This document shows positions 17,955 to 25,718 of a DNA stretch of 64,000 nucleotides, in pieces. Numbering within the stretch: the first letter of the stretch is position 1; the number at the start of each line of letters is the position of its first letter. The stretch lies in the NCBI RefSeq assembly GCF_014650675.1, contig NZ_BMVK01000015.1, positions 124,001 to 188,000 on the forward strand, given 5' to 3'. The stretch is from Streptomyces anulatus (GTDB lineage: Bacteria > Actinomycetota > Actinomycetes > Streptomycetales > Streptomycetaceae). Below the pieces are notes generated by a model, which worked only from the letters and a program-made list of their open reading frames with translations, was not told where the DNA came from and searched no databases. Both the position numbers and the translations under genes were made by a program.

Positions 17955-18566
17955 ATGGCCGGCCATTTCGAGGCCACCCCAGGCGGCGGCGCGGCCGTCG
18001 CGCTCGACGAGGTCGAGATCTCCATCCTGCGCTCCCTCGCCGTCCAGCTGCTCGAACTGATCGGCCCCGGCGACACGCCCGCGGACGGTGAGGACCCGCT
18101 CGCCGCCCTCTTCGCCGAGGGCCCCAGCAAGCCGCCGTCCGACCCGGCTCTCGCCCGGCTCTTCCCCGACGCCTACGGGGGCCCCGACCGCCCCGCCGAG
18201 GGCGGAAAGCCGGAGGAGGAGCTGCGCGAGCTGTCCTCCGAGTTCCGCCGCTTCACCGAGAACGACCTGCGCTCCGGCAAGCGGGACGACGCCGTCACCG
18301 TCGTCCGCACCCTGGACGCGCTGTCGCCCACCGGGGACGGCGGCGCCGTCCTCACCCTCACCGGCGACGAGTGCCGCAGCTGGCTCCGCTCCCTCAACGA
18401 CCTGCGCCTGACCATCGGCACCCGGCTGGAGGTCTCCGACGAGGACGAGGGCGGCGAGGGCTCCCTCTACCGGCTCCCCGACACCGATCCGCGCAAGCCC
18501 ATGGTGATGGCCTACCTCTGGCTCGGCGCACTCCAGGAAACGCTCGTCGAAGCACTTATGCCGTAA
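17955..18566 (+). CDS. DUF2017 domain protein
   Basis: A 203-residue soluble, acidic protein matching the actinobacterial DUF2017 family, usually found directly after clpS. Recognisable stretches are LDEVEISILRSLAVQLLELI, SSEFRRFTENDLRSGKRDDAV and LSGDE-like LTGDECRSWLRSLNDLRLTIGTRL. It ends in a helix with MVMAYLWLGALQETLVEAL. Function is not established; the clpS linkage suggests a role near proteolysis. The stop sits beside three copies of the octamer GCCGTAAT/GCCGTGAA and a terminator hairpin. Confidence 0.85.
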   Translation: MAGHFEATPGGGAAVALDEVEISILRSLAVQLLELIGPGDTPADGEDPLAALFAEGPSKPPSDPALARLFPDAYGGPDRPAEGGKPEEELRELSSEFRRFTENDLRSGKRDDAVTVVRTLDALSPTGDGGAVLTLTGDECRSWLRSLNDLRLTIGTRLEVSDEDEGGEGSLYRLPDTDPRKPMVMAYLWLGALQETLVEALMP

Positions 18567-18580
18567 TGCCGTAATGCCGT

Positions 18581-18631
18581 GAACGGAGAGGGCGTCCCCC
18601 CGCCACATCGGGGTGGGCGCCCTCTCCGTTC
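18581..18631 (+). terminator. Strong hairpin after clpS-DUF2017
   Basis: A perfect 14-bp stem GAACGGAGAGGGCG/CGCCCTCTCCGTTC closes a GC-rich loop, 15 nt after the DUF2017 stop. The remainder of the 354-nt gap to the permease (18632-18920) shows no gene. It contains A/T-richer spots (for example around 18690-18780) and presumably the permease promoter. Confidence 0.85.
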
Positions 18632-18920
18632 GCTCAACGGACGCTCAGATCCGCATAACGATCGCACCAAGCGATCCGGCCTTTTCGTGCCGGACAGAAC
18701 CCCTTGCCCGCTTTTTCCTGTGTCCTGCGCCACAGAATGTCCCACAGTGCCCCGTGACGGCCGTGATAAATCTTCACGACCGCCCGGGGACGCCACCCCT
18801 GTTCCCGGGGGCGCCACAAACCGGCCGAACGCCGGCGGCACTCCATCCATATCCGGGGGGATCAGGACCTGATCCGCAGCCTTGTGAGGCGCGGATCGGC
18901 GTGGAGAAAGGCGCATCACC

Positions 18921-20375
18921 ATGACATCGGCGCAGGTCGACGAGGGACAGATCGACAAGGGTCGGCCCGGCGGCGACGCCGGGGACTCCGGGACCAGTGG
19001 CGAGGGATACCAGCGCGGTCTGGGCGCTCGTCAGATTCAGATGATCGCCATCGGCGGAGCCATCGGCACCGGGCTCTTCCTCGGCGCGGGCAAAGCCATC
19101 GACCGGGCCGGACCGAGCCTCATCCTGGCCTACGTCATCGCGGGCCTGGTCATCTTCTTCATCATGCGGGCACTGGGCGAACTCCTCATGTACCGCCCGG
19201 TCTCCGGCTCCTTCTCGGAGTACGCCCGGGAATTCCTCGGCCCGTTCTTCGGATTCGTGACCGGCTGGACCTACTGGCTCTTCTGGGTCGTCACCGGAAT
19301 CACCGAAGTCACCGCCGCCGCCACCTATATGACGTACTGGTGGAACATTCCCCAGTGGCTGTCGGCCCTGGTGTTCACCGTCATTCTGTACGGCGCCAAC
19401 CTGATCTCCGTGAAGCTCTTCGGTGAGCTGGAGTTCTGGTTCTCCATGGTCAAGGTCACCGCGATCATCGGCATGATCCTGATCTGCGCGGGCGTCCTCA
19501 CCGTCGGATTCTCCGACGCCGGCGACACCGCCACCGTCGCCAACCTCTGGAACGACGGCGGCTTCTTCCCCAACGGCATCACCGGCACGCTCATGACGCT
19601 CCAGATCGTCATGTTCGCCTTCCTCGCCGTGGAACTCGTCGGCGTCACCGCCGGGGAGTCCAAGGACCCCAAGACCGTGCTGCCCAAGGCCATCAACACC
19701 GTGCCGTGGCGCATCGCCGTCTTCTACGTCGGCGCGCTGATCATGATCCTCTCGGTCGTGCCGTGGTCCACCTTCAAGCCCGGCGTCTCCCCGTTCGTGA
19801 AGGCCTTCGAGGAGATGGGGTTCAGCGTCGGCGCCGCCATCGTCAACTTCGTCGTCCTCACCGCGGCGCTCTCCTCCTGCAACTCCGGCATGTACTCCAC
19901 CGGCCGCATGCTCCGCGACCTCGCCCTCAACGGCCAGGGCCCCCGCGCCTTCACCAAGCTGACGAAGAACGGCCTGCCGCTCGTGGGCACCACGTTCTCC
20001 GCCGCCCTGATGCTCGTCGGCGTGGGGATCAACTACCAGTGGCCGGGCGAGGCGTTCAACTACGTCGTCTCCTTCGCCACCATCTCCGGCATGTGGGCCT
20101 GGATCATGATCCTGGTCAGCCAGATCCGCTACCGCCGCATGGCCGACGCGGGTCTGCTGCCGCAGTCCTCGTTCAAGGCCCCCGGAGCCCCGTACACGAG
20201 CTGGTTCGCGCTCCTGTTCATCGGCATGGTCATCGTGATGATGGCGATCGACAAGGACGCCAGGATCTCGCTCTACTGCGCACCGCTGTGGGCGCTCATC
20301 CTCTTCGTCTCGTACCGGGCGCTCCAGTCGCGCAACCCGTCGGCCCCGGAGAAGACCTCCGCCGAGACCCGCTGA
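18921..20375 (+). CDS. Amino-acid permease (AAT/APC family)
   Basis: A 484-residue, 12-helix proton-coupled amino-acid permease. The first helix region shows the family signature MIAIGGAIGTGLFLGAG, followed by MRALGELLMYRPVSGSFSEYA and FVTGWTYWLFWVVTGITEV. It resembles the GABA/aspartate/D-serine-D-alanine-type AAT subgroup, but specificity cannot be assigned. The N-terminal 30 residues are hydrophilic. It stands alone, followed by a hairpin at 20451-20491. Confidence 0.92.
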   Translation: MTSAQVDEGQIDKGRPGGDAGDSGTSGEGYQRGLGARQIQMIAIGGAIGTGLFLGAGKAIDRAGPSLILAYVIAGLVIFFIMRALGELLMYRPVSGSFSEYAREFLGPFFGFVTGWTYWLFWVVTGITEVTAAATYMTYWWNIPQWLSALVFTVILYGANLISVKLFGELEFWFSMVKVTAIIGMILICAGVLTVGFSDAGDTATVANLWNDGGFFPNGITGTLMTLQIVMFAFLAVELVGVTAGESKDPKTVLPKAINTVPWRIAVFYVGALIMILSVVPWSTFKPGVSPFVKAFEEMGFSVGAAIVNFVVLTAALSSCNSGMYSTGRMLRDLALNGQGPRAFTKLTKNGLPLVGTTFSAALMLVGVGINYQWPGEAFNYVVSFATISGMWAWIMILVSQIRYRRMADAGLLPQSSFKAPGAPYTSWFALLFIGMVIVMMAIDKDARISLYCAPLWALILFVSYRALQSRNPSAPEKTSAETR

Positions 20376-20450
20376 CCCCGGGGGCGGGCCCCACACCGCC
20401 CTCCTCCCGGACCGCCCCCGGCCGCCCCAACGGCCGACGGCGTCCAGCAT

Positions 20451-20491
20451 GCGGCCCCCTCCGTACCACCCACCGGTACGCGGGGGGCCGC
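20451..20491 (+). terminator. Hairpin terminator after the amino-acid permease
   Basis: GCGGCCCCCTCCGTACC pairs with GGTACGCGGGGGGCCGC (one or two bulges) around an 8-nt loop. It ends 17 nt before the mec start codon, so the mec promoter must overlap it. Confidence 0.7.
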
Positions 20492-20496
20492 CTGCA

Positions 20497-20502
20497 TATC
20501 CT
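20497..20502 (+). promoter_or_regulatory. Candidate -10 box for leaderless mec transcript
   Basis: TATCCT ends 6 nt before the mec ATG. No ribosome-binding site is seen between hairpin and start, fitting a leaderless mRNA. Tentative, because the -35 region falls in the terminator hairpin. Confidence 0.4.
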
Positions 20503-20508
20503 GGCGCC

Positions 20509-20931
20509 ATGCTGACCATCACCCAGGCGCTCCACGACCAGATCGTCGCCCACTCCCGCGCCGACCACCCCGACGAGGCGTGCGGAGTGGTCGCGGGCCC
20601 GGCCGGGACGGACCGCCCCGAGCGCTTCATCCCGATGCTCAACGCCGCCCGCTCGCCCACGTTCTACGAGTTCGACTCGGCCGACCTCCTCAAGCTCTAC
20701 CGCGAGATGGACGACCGCGACGAGGAGCCCGTGATCGTCTACCACTCGCACACGGCGACCGAGGCCTACCCCTCCCGCACCGACGTCACCTACGCCAACG
20801 AACCCGGCGCCCACTACGTCCTGGTCTCCACCGCCGACACCGACGACGCAGGCCCCTTCCAGTTCCGCTCGTACCGCATCGTGGACGGCGAGATCACCGA
20901 GGAAGACGTGCGGGTCGTCGAGGCGTACTGA
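20509..20931 (+). CDS. mec: JAMM/Mov34 metalloprotease of the CysO pathway (Mec type)
   Basis: A 140-residue MPN+ zinc isopeptidase. The JAMM set is complete: E23, H79, H81, S89 and D92 (HSH-x7-S-x2-D in YHSHTATEAYPSRTD). In Mycobacterium tuberculosis the homologous Mec+ releases cysteine from the CysO-Cys adduct formed by CysM. The matching cysO and cysM genes lie 3.4 kb downstream, separated by a B12-transport unit. Here it could have two jobs: releasing cysteine and trimming the C-terminal extension of CysO. Confidence 0.9.
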   Translation: MLTITQALHDQIVAHSRADHPDEACGVVAGPAGTDRPERFIPMLNAARSPTFYEFDSADLLKLYREMDDRDEEPVIVYHSHTATEAYPSRTDVTYANEPGAHYVLVSTADTDDAGPFQFRSYRIVDGEITEEDVRVVEAY

Positions 20932-20980
20932 CCCACCAGGGACCCACCAGGGTGCCCCCGCAGGGCCCCCGCACGGGTCT

Positions 20981-21150
20981 GGCACACTGCCCCCAGACCC
21001 AATCAAGGCAGCAGGAACCAGGAAGCCGGTGCGAATCCGGCACGGTCCCGCCACTGTGACCGGGCCCCCTCCCACGCGGACGACTCCCCAGCGGACGACG
21101 TCGCACCGGAGGGCGGCCCGGAAGTCAGGAACTGGCCCGCCGCCTTCTCG
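20981..21150 (+). ncRNA. Cobalamin riboswitch
   Basis: The untranslated leader before the B12-type transporter holds the conserved core GAAGCCGGTGCGAATCCGG, then CACGGTCCCGCCACTGTGAC (B12 box GCCACTGTGA around 21049-21058), then the distal GAAGTCAGGAACTGGC. These are the standard elements of adenosylcobalamin-type riboswitches. Binding of cobalamin should shut down the transporter. A hairpin-forming stretch (GGGGACGCGGAAATCCCCC) just before the ribosome site suggests control of translation initiation. Boundaries are approximate. Confidence 0.93.
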
Positions 21151-21192
21151 CATCGACCAGGGGACGCGGAAATCCCCCGGAGAGGCCTCGCC

Positions 21193-22191
21193 ATGTCCCG
21201 GCGCACCCCCGCGCTCATAGCCGCCGCCGTGCTGCTCCCGCTCGCCCTCACCGCCTGCTCCTCCTCCGACGGCGCCACCACCGCCACCGGGGACAAGGCC
21301 GCGGCGAAGAGCGACGGATTCCCGTACACCGTGAAGAACTGCGGTGTCACCACCACGTTCAAGGCCCCGCCGAAGCGCGTCGTCACCATGAACCAGCACG
21401 TCACCGAGATCATGCTGGAACTGGGCCTGAAGAAGTCCCTCGTCGGCACCGCCTACCTCGACGACCAGGTCCTGCCGAAGTACGCAGAGGACTACGCGTC
21501 CGTCCCGGTCATCGCCAAGGAGTACCCCTCCTACGAGCAGGTCCTCGCCACCAACCCCGACTTCGTCTACGGCGGCTACGGCAGCGCCTTCACCGCAGGC
21601 GACGGCCGCAGCCGCGAGGCGCTGAAGAAGTCCGGCATCGAGAGCCGGCTCAACACCGAGAGCTGCACCAAGGGCGACCAGCCCATGGACACCCTCTACG
21701 AGGAGATCCGCGAGGTCGGCCGCACCTTCGGCGTCACCGACCGCGCCGAGGCCTGGATCAAGCAGGCCAAGGCCGACAACGCCGCCACCGCGAAGAAGCT
21801 CGCCGACCTGAAGCCCGTTTCCGTCTTCGTCTACGACAGCGGCGACAAGACCGCCTTCACCGCTGGCGGCGAAGGCATCGGCAACGAACTGATCGAACGG
21901 GCCGGCGGCACCAACGTCTTCGCCGACCTCGACAAGCCCTTCGGCGACGCTTCCTGGGAGAACGTCGTCGCCCGGAAGCCCGAAGTCATCGTGATCTACG
22001 ACTACGGCGCCACCACCGTCGAACAGAAGAAGAAGCGCCTCCTCACCGACCCGGCCCTCGCCGACGTCCCCGCCATCAAGAACAAGCGCTTCGCGGTCAT
22101 GCCGCTCTCCGACGCCGTCCTCGGCGTCCGCGTCCCCGCCGCCGTCGACAAGCTCGCCGCCCAGCTCCACCCGGGGGCCACCACCCCGTGA
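21193..22191 (+). CDS. btuF: Cobalamin-type ABC transporter substrate-binding lipoprotein
   Basis: A 332-residue lipoprotein: signal MSRRTPALIAAAVLLPLALTAC with lipobox Cys 22, then a periplasmic-binding-protein fold of the BtuF/FecB class (RVVTMNQHVTEIMLELGLKKSLVG; LATNPDFVYGGYG; ARKPEVIVIYDYG). The sequence alone could equally suit a siderophore binder. The cobalamin riboswitch in front of it argues for corrinoid uptake. The start follows CGGAGAGG. The stop overlaps the permease start (GTGA), so translation is coupled. Confidence 0.88.
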   Translation: MSRRTPALIAAAVLLPLALTACSSSDGATTATGDKAAAKSDGFPYTVKNCGVTTTFKAPPKRVVTMNQHVTEIMLELGLKKSLVGTAYLDDQVLPKYAEDYASVPVIAKEYPSYEQVLATNPDFVYGGYGSAFTAGDGRSREALKKSGIESRLNTESCTKGDQPMDTLYEEIREVGRTFGVTDRAEAWIKQAKADNAATAKKLADLKPVSVFVYDSGDKTAFTAGGEGIGNELIERAGGTNVFADLDKPFGDASWENVVARKPEVIVIYDYGATTVEQKKKRLLTDPALADVPAIKNKRFAVMPLSDAVLGVRVPAAVDKLAAQLHPGATTP

Positions 22192-23228
22192 GCTGCCGCA
22201 CCCCCGCACCGCGGCGGCTGCTCCGCTACACCCTGGTGCTCGGCGTCCTCGCCGCGCTCCTCGCCGCCGCCGTGCTCGCCGCACTCGCCCTCGGCTCCGT
22301 CCGCATCCCGCCCGGCCAGGTCCTCGACATCCTGACCGGGCGGGCGGACGCGAGCCCCTTCCGCACGATCGTCCTGGACGTCCGGCTTCCCCGGGTGCTG
22401 CTCGGCATCGTCGTCGGCGCCGGACTCGCCGTCATCGGCACCGTCCTCCAGGCCCTCGTACGCAACCAGCTCGCCGACCCGTTCCTCCTCGGCGTCTCCT
22501 CCGGGGCCTCCACCGGCGCCGTCCTGGTGATCGTCCTCGGCATCGGCGCGACCCTCGCCACCACCGTCACCATCCCGGCGGCCGCCTTCGCGGGCGCGCT
22601 GCTCTCGCTGCTCCTCGTCTACACCCTGGCGCGCGGCGGAGGCGGCCTCACCACCAACCGGCTCGTCCTCGCCGGGGTCGCCGTCTCCTACGTCCTCTCC
22701 GCCCTGACCAGCCTGATCCTGGTCACCTCCGCCCGCGCCGACCACCTCCAGGAAGTCCTCTACTGGACCCTCGGCGGCCTCGGCGCGGCCCGCTGGGACA
22801 TGCTGGCGCTCCCCACCGTCACCCTGGTCGTCGGCACCGCCGTCCTCCTCACCCTGGCCCGGCCGCTCGACCTGCTCCTGGTCGGGGAGGAGGGCGCGAC
22901 CGTCCTCGGCCTCGACACCGCCCGCTTCCGGGCCGCCGTCTTCGTCCTCGCCTCCCTCATGACCGGGGCGCTCGTCGCGTACAGCGGGGCGATCGGCTTC
23001 GTCGGGCTGATGGTCCCGCACATGGCCCGGATGGCCGTCGGCGCCGCGCACCGCGCGCTGCTCCCGGTCGTCGCCCTCGGCGGAGCGGTGTTCCTGGTCC
23101 TCGCCGACCTGGCCGCCCGGACGCTCGCCGCCCCGCAGGACATCCCGGTCGGCGTCCTCACCGCGCTGACCGGCGGCCCGTTCTTCCTCTGGATGCTCCG
23201 CCGCCGCCCCGAAGGAGCGCCCGCATGA
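22188..23228 (+). CDS. btuC: FecCD/BtuC-type ABC transporter permease
   Basis: A 346-residue permease with about ten membrane helices. Typical motifs: SVRIPPGQVLDILTGRADASPFRTIVLDVRLPRVLLGIVVGAGLAV near the N-terminus, and GAIGFVGLMVPHMARM before the ATPase-contact loop. It forms the homodimeric channel with the lipoprotein and ATPase on either side. The GTG start at 22188 overlaps the btuF stop by 4 nt. A 58-nt gap separates it from the ATPase gene. Confidence 0.9.
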   Translation: MSCRTPAPRRLLRYTLVLGVLAALLAAAVLAALALGSVRIPPGQVLDILTGRADASPFRTIVLDVRLPRVLLGIVVGAGLAVIGTVLQALVRNQLADPFLLGVSSGASTGAVLVIVLGIGATLATTVTIPAAAFAGALLSLLLVYTLARGGGGLTTNRLVLAGVAVSYVLSALTSLILVTSARADHLQEVLYWTLGGLGAARWDMLALPTVTLVVGTAVLLTLARPLDLLLVGEEGATVLGLDTARFRAAVFVLASLMTGALVAYSGAIGFVGLMVPHMARMAVGAAHRALLPVVALGGAVFLVLADLAARTLAAPQDIPVGVLTALTGGPFFLWMLRRRPEGAPA

Positions 23229-23286
23229 AGCTGCCACGCGTCGAGGGAGTCCGCCCGACACATCCGTACGCGCGAGGAGCCCGCCC

Positions 23287-24084
23287 GTGACCACCCTGCG
23301 CACCGAGGGCCTCTCGTACGGGGTCGGCGAGGGCCGCCACCTCGTCGACGCCGTCGACCTCACCGCCGCCGACGGCGAGACCGTCGGCCTCGTCGGCCCC
23401 AACGGCAGCGGCAAGACCACCCTCCTGCGCTGCGTCTACGGCACCCTGCGCCCCACCCACGGCCGTGTCCTCCTCGACGGCGACGACCTCGCCACCCTCC
23501 CCGTGAAGGCCCGCGCCCAGCGCATCGCCACCGTCCCGCAGGACGGCCACGCCGGTTTCGAGCTCACCGTCGGCCAGGTCGTCGCGATGGGCCGCGCCCC
23601 GCACAAGCGGTTCTGGGAGGCGGACACCGCCGCCGACACCGCCCTGGTCGCCGAGGCCCTCGCCCGGGTCGGCATCGCCGCACTCGAACCCCGTACCTTC
23701 GCCTCCCTCTCCGGCGGCGAACGCCAGCGCGCCCTCGTCGCCCGCGCCCTGGTCCAGCAGCCGTCGCTCGTCGTCCTGGACGAGCCGACCAACCACCTGG
23801 ACATCCGCTACCAGCTGGAGATCCTCTCCCTGGTCCGCGAGCTCGGCACCACCAACCTCCTCGCCCTGCACGACCTCAACCTCGCCGCGTACTACTGCGA
23901 CCGCCTGTACGTCCTCAAGGACGGCCGCGTCGTCGCCTCCGGCACCCCGGAAGAGGTCCTCACGGCCGAACTGCTGGGCGAGGTGTACGGCGTCGCCGCC
24001 GAGGTCAGCACCCACCCGAAGACCGGCGCGCCCACGGTCGTCTACCTGCCGGAAGGTCTCGCCCGCCCCACGTTGCCCGCATAG
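23287..24084 (+). CDS. btuD: ABC transporter ATP-binding protein (BtuD/FepC type)
   Basis: A 265-residue ATPase. Walker A GPNGSGKTT is at 37-45; the signature LSGGERQRALVARAL and Walker B/D-loop VVLDEPTNHLD are all intact, followed by LHDLNLAAYYCDR. It energises the B12-type importer. The GTG start follows GAGGAG at 23275-23280. It closes the riboswitch-controlled unit; the next gene, a leader peptide, begins 69 nt later with its own promoter. Confidence 0.92.
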   Translation: MTTLRTEGLSYGVGEGRHLVDAVDLTAADGETVGLVGPNGSGKTTLLRCVYGTLRPTHGRVLLDGDDLATLPVKARAQRIATVPQDGHAGFELTVGQVVAMGRAPHKRFWEADTAADTALVAEALARVGIAALEPRTFASLSGGERQRALVARALVQQPSLVVLDEPTNHLDIRYQLEILSLVRELGTTNLLALHDLNLAAYYCDRLYVLKDGRVVASGTPEEVLTAELLGEVYGVAAEVSTHPKTGAPTVVYLPEGLARPTLPA

Positions 24085-24141
24085 TGGTCACTCACCATCC
24101 ACTATCTGATATGACACTCGGGTTTCCGCACAGGGAATCGA

Positions 24142-24147
24142 TACGAT
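24142..24147 (+). promoter_or_regulatory. -10 box of a leaderless promoter for the cysteine leader
   Basis: TACGAT lies exactly 6 nt before the ATG at 24154, so transcription should start at or next to the A of the ATG. No ribosome-binding site is present. The -35 region is weak (CGGGTT at 24119-24124). Confidence 0.6.
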
Positions 24148-24153
24148 GCCCGC

Positions 24154-24282
24154 ATGGTTCCCCATGACGTGAGCAACAAGACGCCGGGCACGCTGCTCGT
24201 CGCGCGGCTGCACGTCGACCTGTGCAGGCTCGCCAGCGCGATCTGTCCCACCCGCAGCCTGCCCGTGAGCCGCCCGGCCTGA
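24154..24282 (+). CDS. Cysteine-containing leader peptide upstream of cysO-cysM
   Basis: A 42-codon ORF with the sequence core LLVARLHVDLCRLASAIC. This matches the actinobacterial leader-peptide pattern (R-x-H-x-D-L-C-R-x-A-S-x-x-C) seen before sulfur-assimilation genes. Two Cys codons lie 7 residues apart, at residues 24 and 31. The gene is probably leaderless, has a cysteine biosynthesis pair 98 nt downstream, and is followed by a C5/G5 hairpin. This points to control by ribosome stalling when charged tRNA-Cys is scarce. The peptide itself probably has no function after translation. The attenuation mechanism is inference. Confidence 0.8.
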   Translation: MVPHDVSNKTPGTLLVARLHVDLCRLASAICPTRSLPVSRPA

Positions 24283-24313
24283 GCCGCGGTCCGCGCGCCC
24301 ACCCACACGCACC

Positions 24314-24328
24314 ACCCCCTGCGCGGGG
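24314..24328 (+). promoter_or_regulatory. Hairpin between leader peptide and cysO
   Basis: CCCCC-TGCGC-GGGGG forms a short, very stable stem 32 nt after the leader stop. It could serve as an attenuator or as part of a structure masking the cysO ribosome site (ACAGGAG at 24366-24372). Confidence 0.4.
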
Positions 24329-24380
24329 GCAGAAACGCGCGCCCCACGCCACCTCCACGCTTTCGACAGGAGCCCACGCC

Positions 24381-24659
24381 ATGGCCATCGAGGTCCGCAT
24401 CCCGACCATCCTCCGCACCTACACCGACGGCGCGAAGGCCGTCGAAGGCAACGGGGACACCCTCGCCGACCTCTTCGCCGACCTGGAGAGCCGCCACACC
24501 GGCATCCGTGAGCGCATTGTCGACGGCGAGCAGCTCCGCCGCTTCGTGAACGTCTACCTCAACGACGAGGACGTCCGCTTCCTCGACGGCATCTCCACCA
24601 AGCTCAGCGACGGCGACAACGTCACGATCCTCCCGGCCGTCGCCGGCGGCATGCGCTGA
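24381..24659 (+). CDS. cysO: Sulfur-carrier protein CysO (ThiS/MoaD fold)
   Basis: A 92-residue beta-grasp carrier. In M. tuberculosis the thiocarboxylated C-terminal Gly-Gly donates sulfur to CysM. Here the usual ending VAGG (residues 87-90) is followed by two extra residues, Met-Arg, so the Gly-Gly is not terminal as translated. The stop overlaps the cysM start (TGATG). The ATG follows ACAGGAGCCC. The longer open frame to 24222 is rejected because it reads through the leader region. The JAMM protease encoded upstream is the obvious candidate for trimming. Confidence 0.92.
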   Translation: MAIEVRIPTILRTYTDGAKAVEGNGDTLADLFADLESRHTGIRERIVDGEQLRRFVNVYLNDEDVRFLDGISTKLSDGDNVTILPAVAGGMR

Positions 24660-25609
24660 TGCGGTACGACTCCCCGCTGGCGGCCGTGGGCAACACACCT
24701 CTGGTGCGTCTGCCCCGGCTGTCCCCGTCCGAGGACGTCCGGATCTGGGCCAAGCTGGAGGACCGCAACCCCACCGGCTCGATCAAGGACCGCCCCGCGC
24801 TCCACATGGTCGAACAGGCGGAGAAGGACGGCAGGCTGACACCCGGCTGCACCATCCTGGAGCCCACCAGCGGCAACACCGGCATCTCGCTCGCCATGGC
24901 GGCCAAGCTCAAGGGCTACCGCATCGTCTGCGTCATGCCGGAGAACACCTCCCAGGAGCGGCGCGACCTGCTCGCCATGTGGGGCGCCGAGATCATCTCC
25001 TCCCCGGCCGCGGGCGGCTCCAACACCGCCGTCCGCGTCGCGAAGGAACTGTCGGCCGAGCACCCGGACTGGGTGATGCTCTACCAGTACGGCAACCCGG
25101 ACAACGCGGGCGCCCACTACGCCACCACCGGACCCGAGATCCTCACCGACCTCCCGTCCATCACGCACTTCGTCGCGGGCCTCGGCACCACCGGCACCCT
25201 CATGGGCGTCGGCCGCTACCTCCGCGAGAACCGCGAGGGCATCCAGATCGTCGCCGCCGAACCGCGCTACGACGACCTGGTCTACGGCCTGCGCAACCTC
25301 GACGAGGGCTTCGTCCCCGAGCTCTACGACGCCTCGGTCCTCACCACCCGCTTCTCCGTGGGCTCCGCGGACGCGGTCACCCGCACCCGCGAACTCCTCC
25401 AGCAGGAGGGAATCTTCGCGGGCGTCTCCACCGGCGCCGCCCTCCACGCGGCGATCGGCGTGGGCAACAAGGCGGTCAAGGCGGGGGAGAGCGCCGACAT
25501 CGTCTTCGTCGTCGCGGACGGCGGTTGGAAGTACCTGTCGACGGGCGTCTACACGGCGGAGACGACAGAAGCGGCGATCGAAACCCTCCAGGGCCAGCTC
25601 TGGGCGTGA
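24659..25609 (+). CDS. cysM: Cysteine synthase CysM (CysO-dependent, O-phosphoserine type)
   Basis: A 316-residue PLP enzyme. The PLP lysine is K43 (PTGSIKDRP) and the substrate loop SGNTG is at 71-75. The short C-terminal extension ending ETLQGQLWA resembles mycobacterial CysM, which uses O-phosphoserine and thiocarboxylated CysO rather than sulfide. Translational coupling to cysO (1-nt overlap) strongly supports this. The product is a CysO-cysteine adduct to be released by the JAMM protease. Confidence 0.94.
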   Translation: MRYDSPLAAVGNTPLVRLPRLSPSEDVRIWAKLEDRNPTGSIKDRPALHMVEQAEKDGRLTPGCTILEPTSGNTGISLAMAAKLKGYRIVCVMPENTSQERRDLLAMWGAEIISSPAAGGSNTAVRVAKELSAEHPDWVMLYQYGNPDNAGAHYATTGPEILTDLPSITHFVAGLGTTGTLMGVGRYLRENREGIQIVAAEPRYDDLVYGLRNLDEGFVPELYDASVLTTRFSVGSADAVTRTRELLQQEGIFAGVSTGAALHAAIGVGNKAVKAGESADIVFVVADGGWKYLSTGVYTAETTEAAIETLQGQLWA

Positions 25610-25629
25610 CCCCGCCCCCGGTCCCATCC

Positions 25630-25680
25630 AGCCCGTCCGGCGCTTGGGGACGTCTCTCAAGCCCCTCCGGCGATTGAGGA
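25630..25680. repeat. Two tandem copies of a Streptomyces intergenic repeat
   Basis: AGCCCGTCCGGCGCTTGGGGA (25630-25650) and AGCCCCTCCGGCGATTGAGGA (25660-25680) are near-identical 21-mers. They are followed by a GGGGCCCGGGGCCCC palindrome-rich stretch. This sequence type recurs between genes in many Streptomyces (from memory). Confidence 0.55.
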
Positions 25681-25718
25681 GCGGGGCCCGGGGCCCCGCC
25701 CCGGAACGGCCCCGCCCC

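Noticed and set aside
21193..24084. Siderophore rather than B12 transporter
   Set aside because: The proteins alone would fit, but the cobalamin riboswitch immediately upstream makes corrinoid uptake much more likely.
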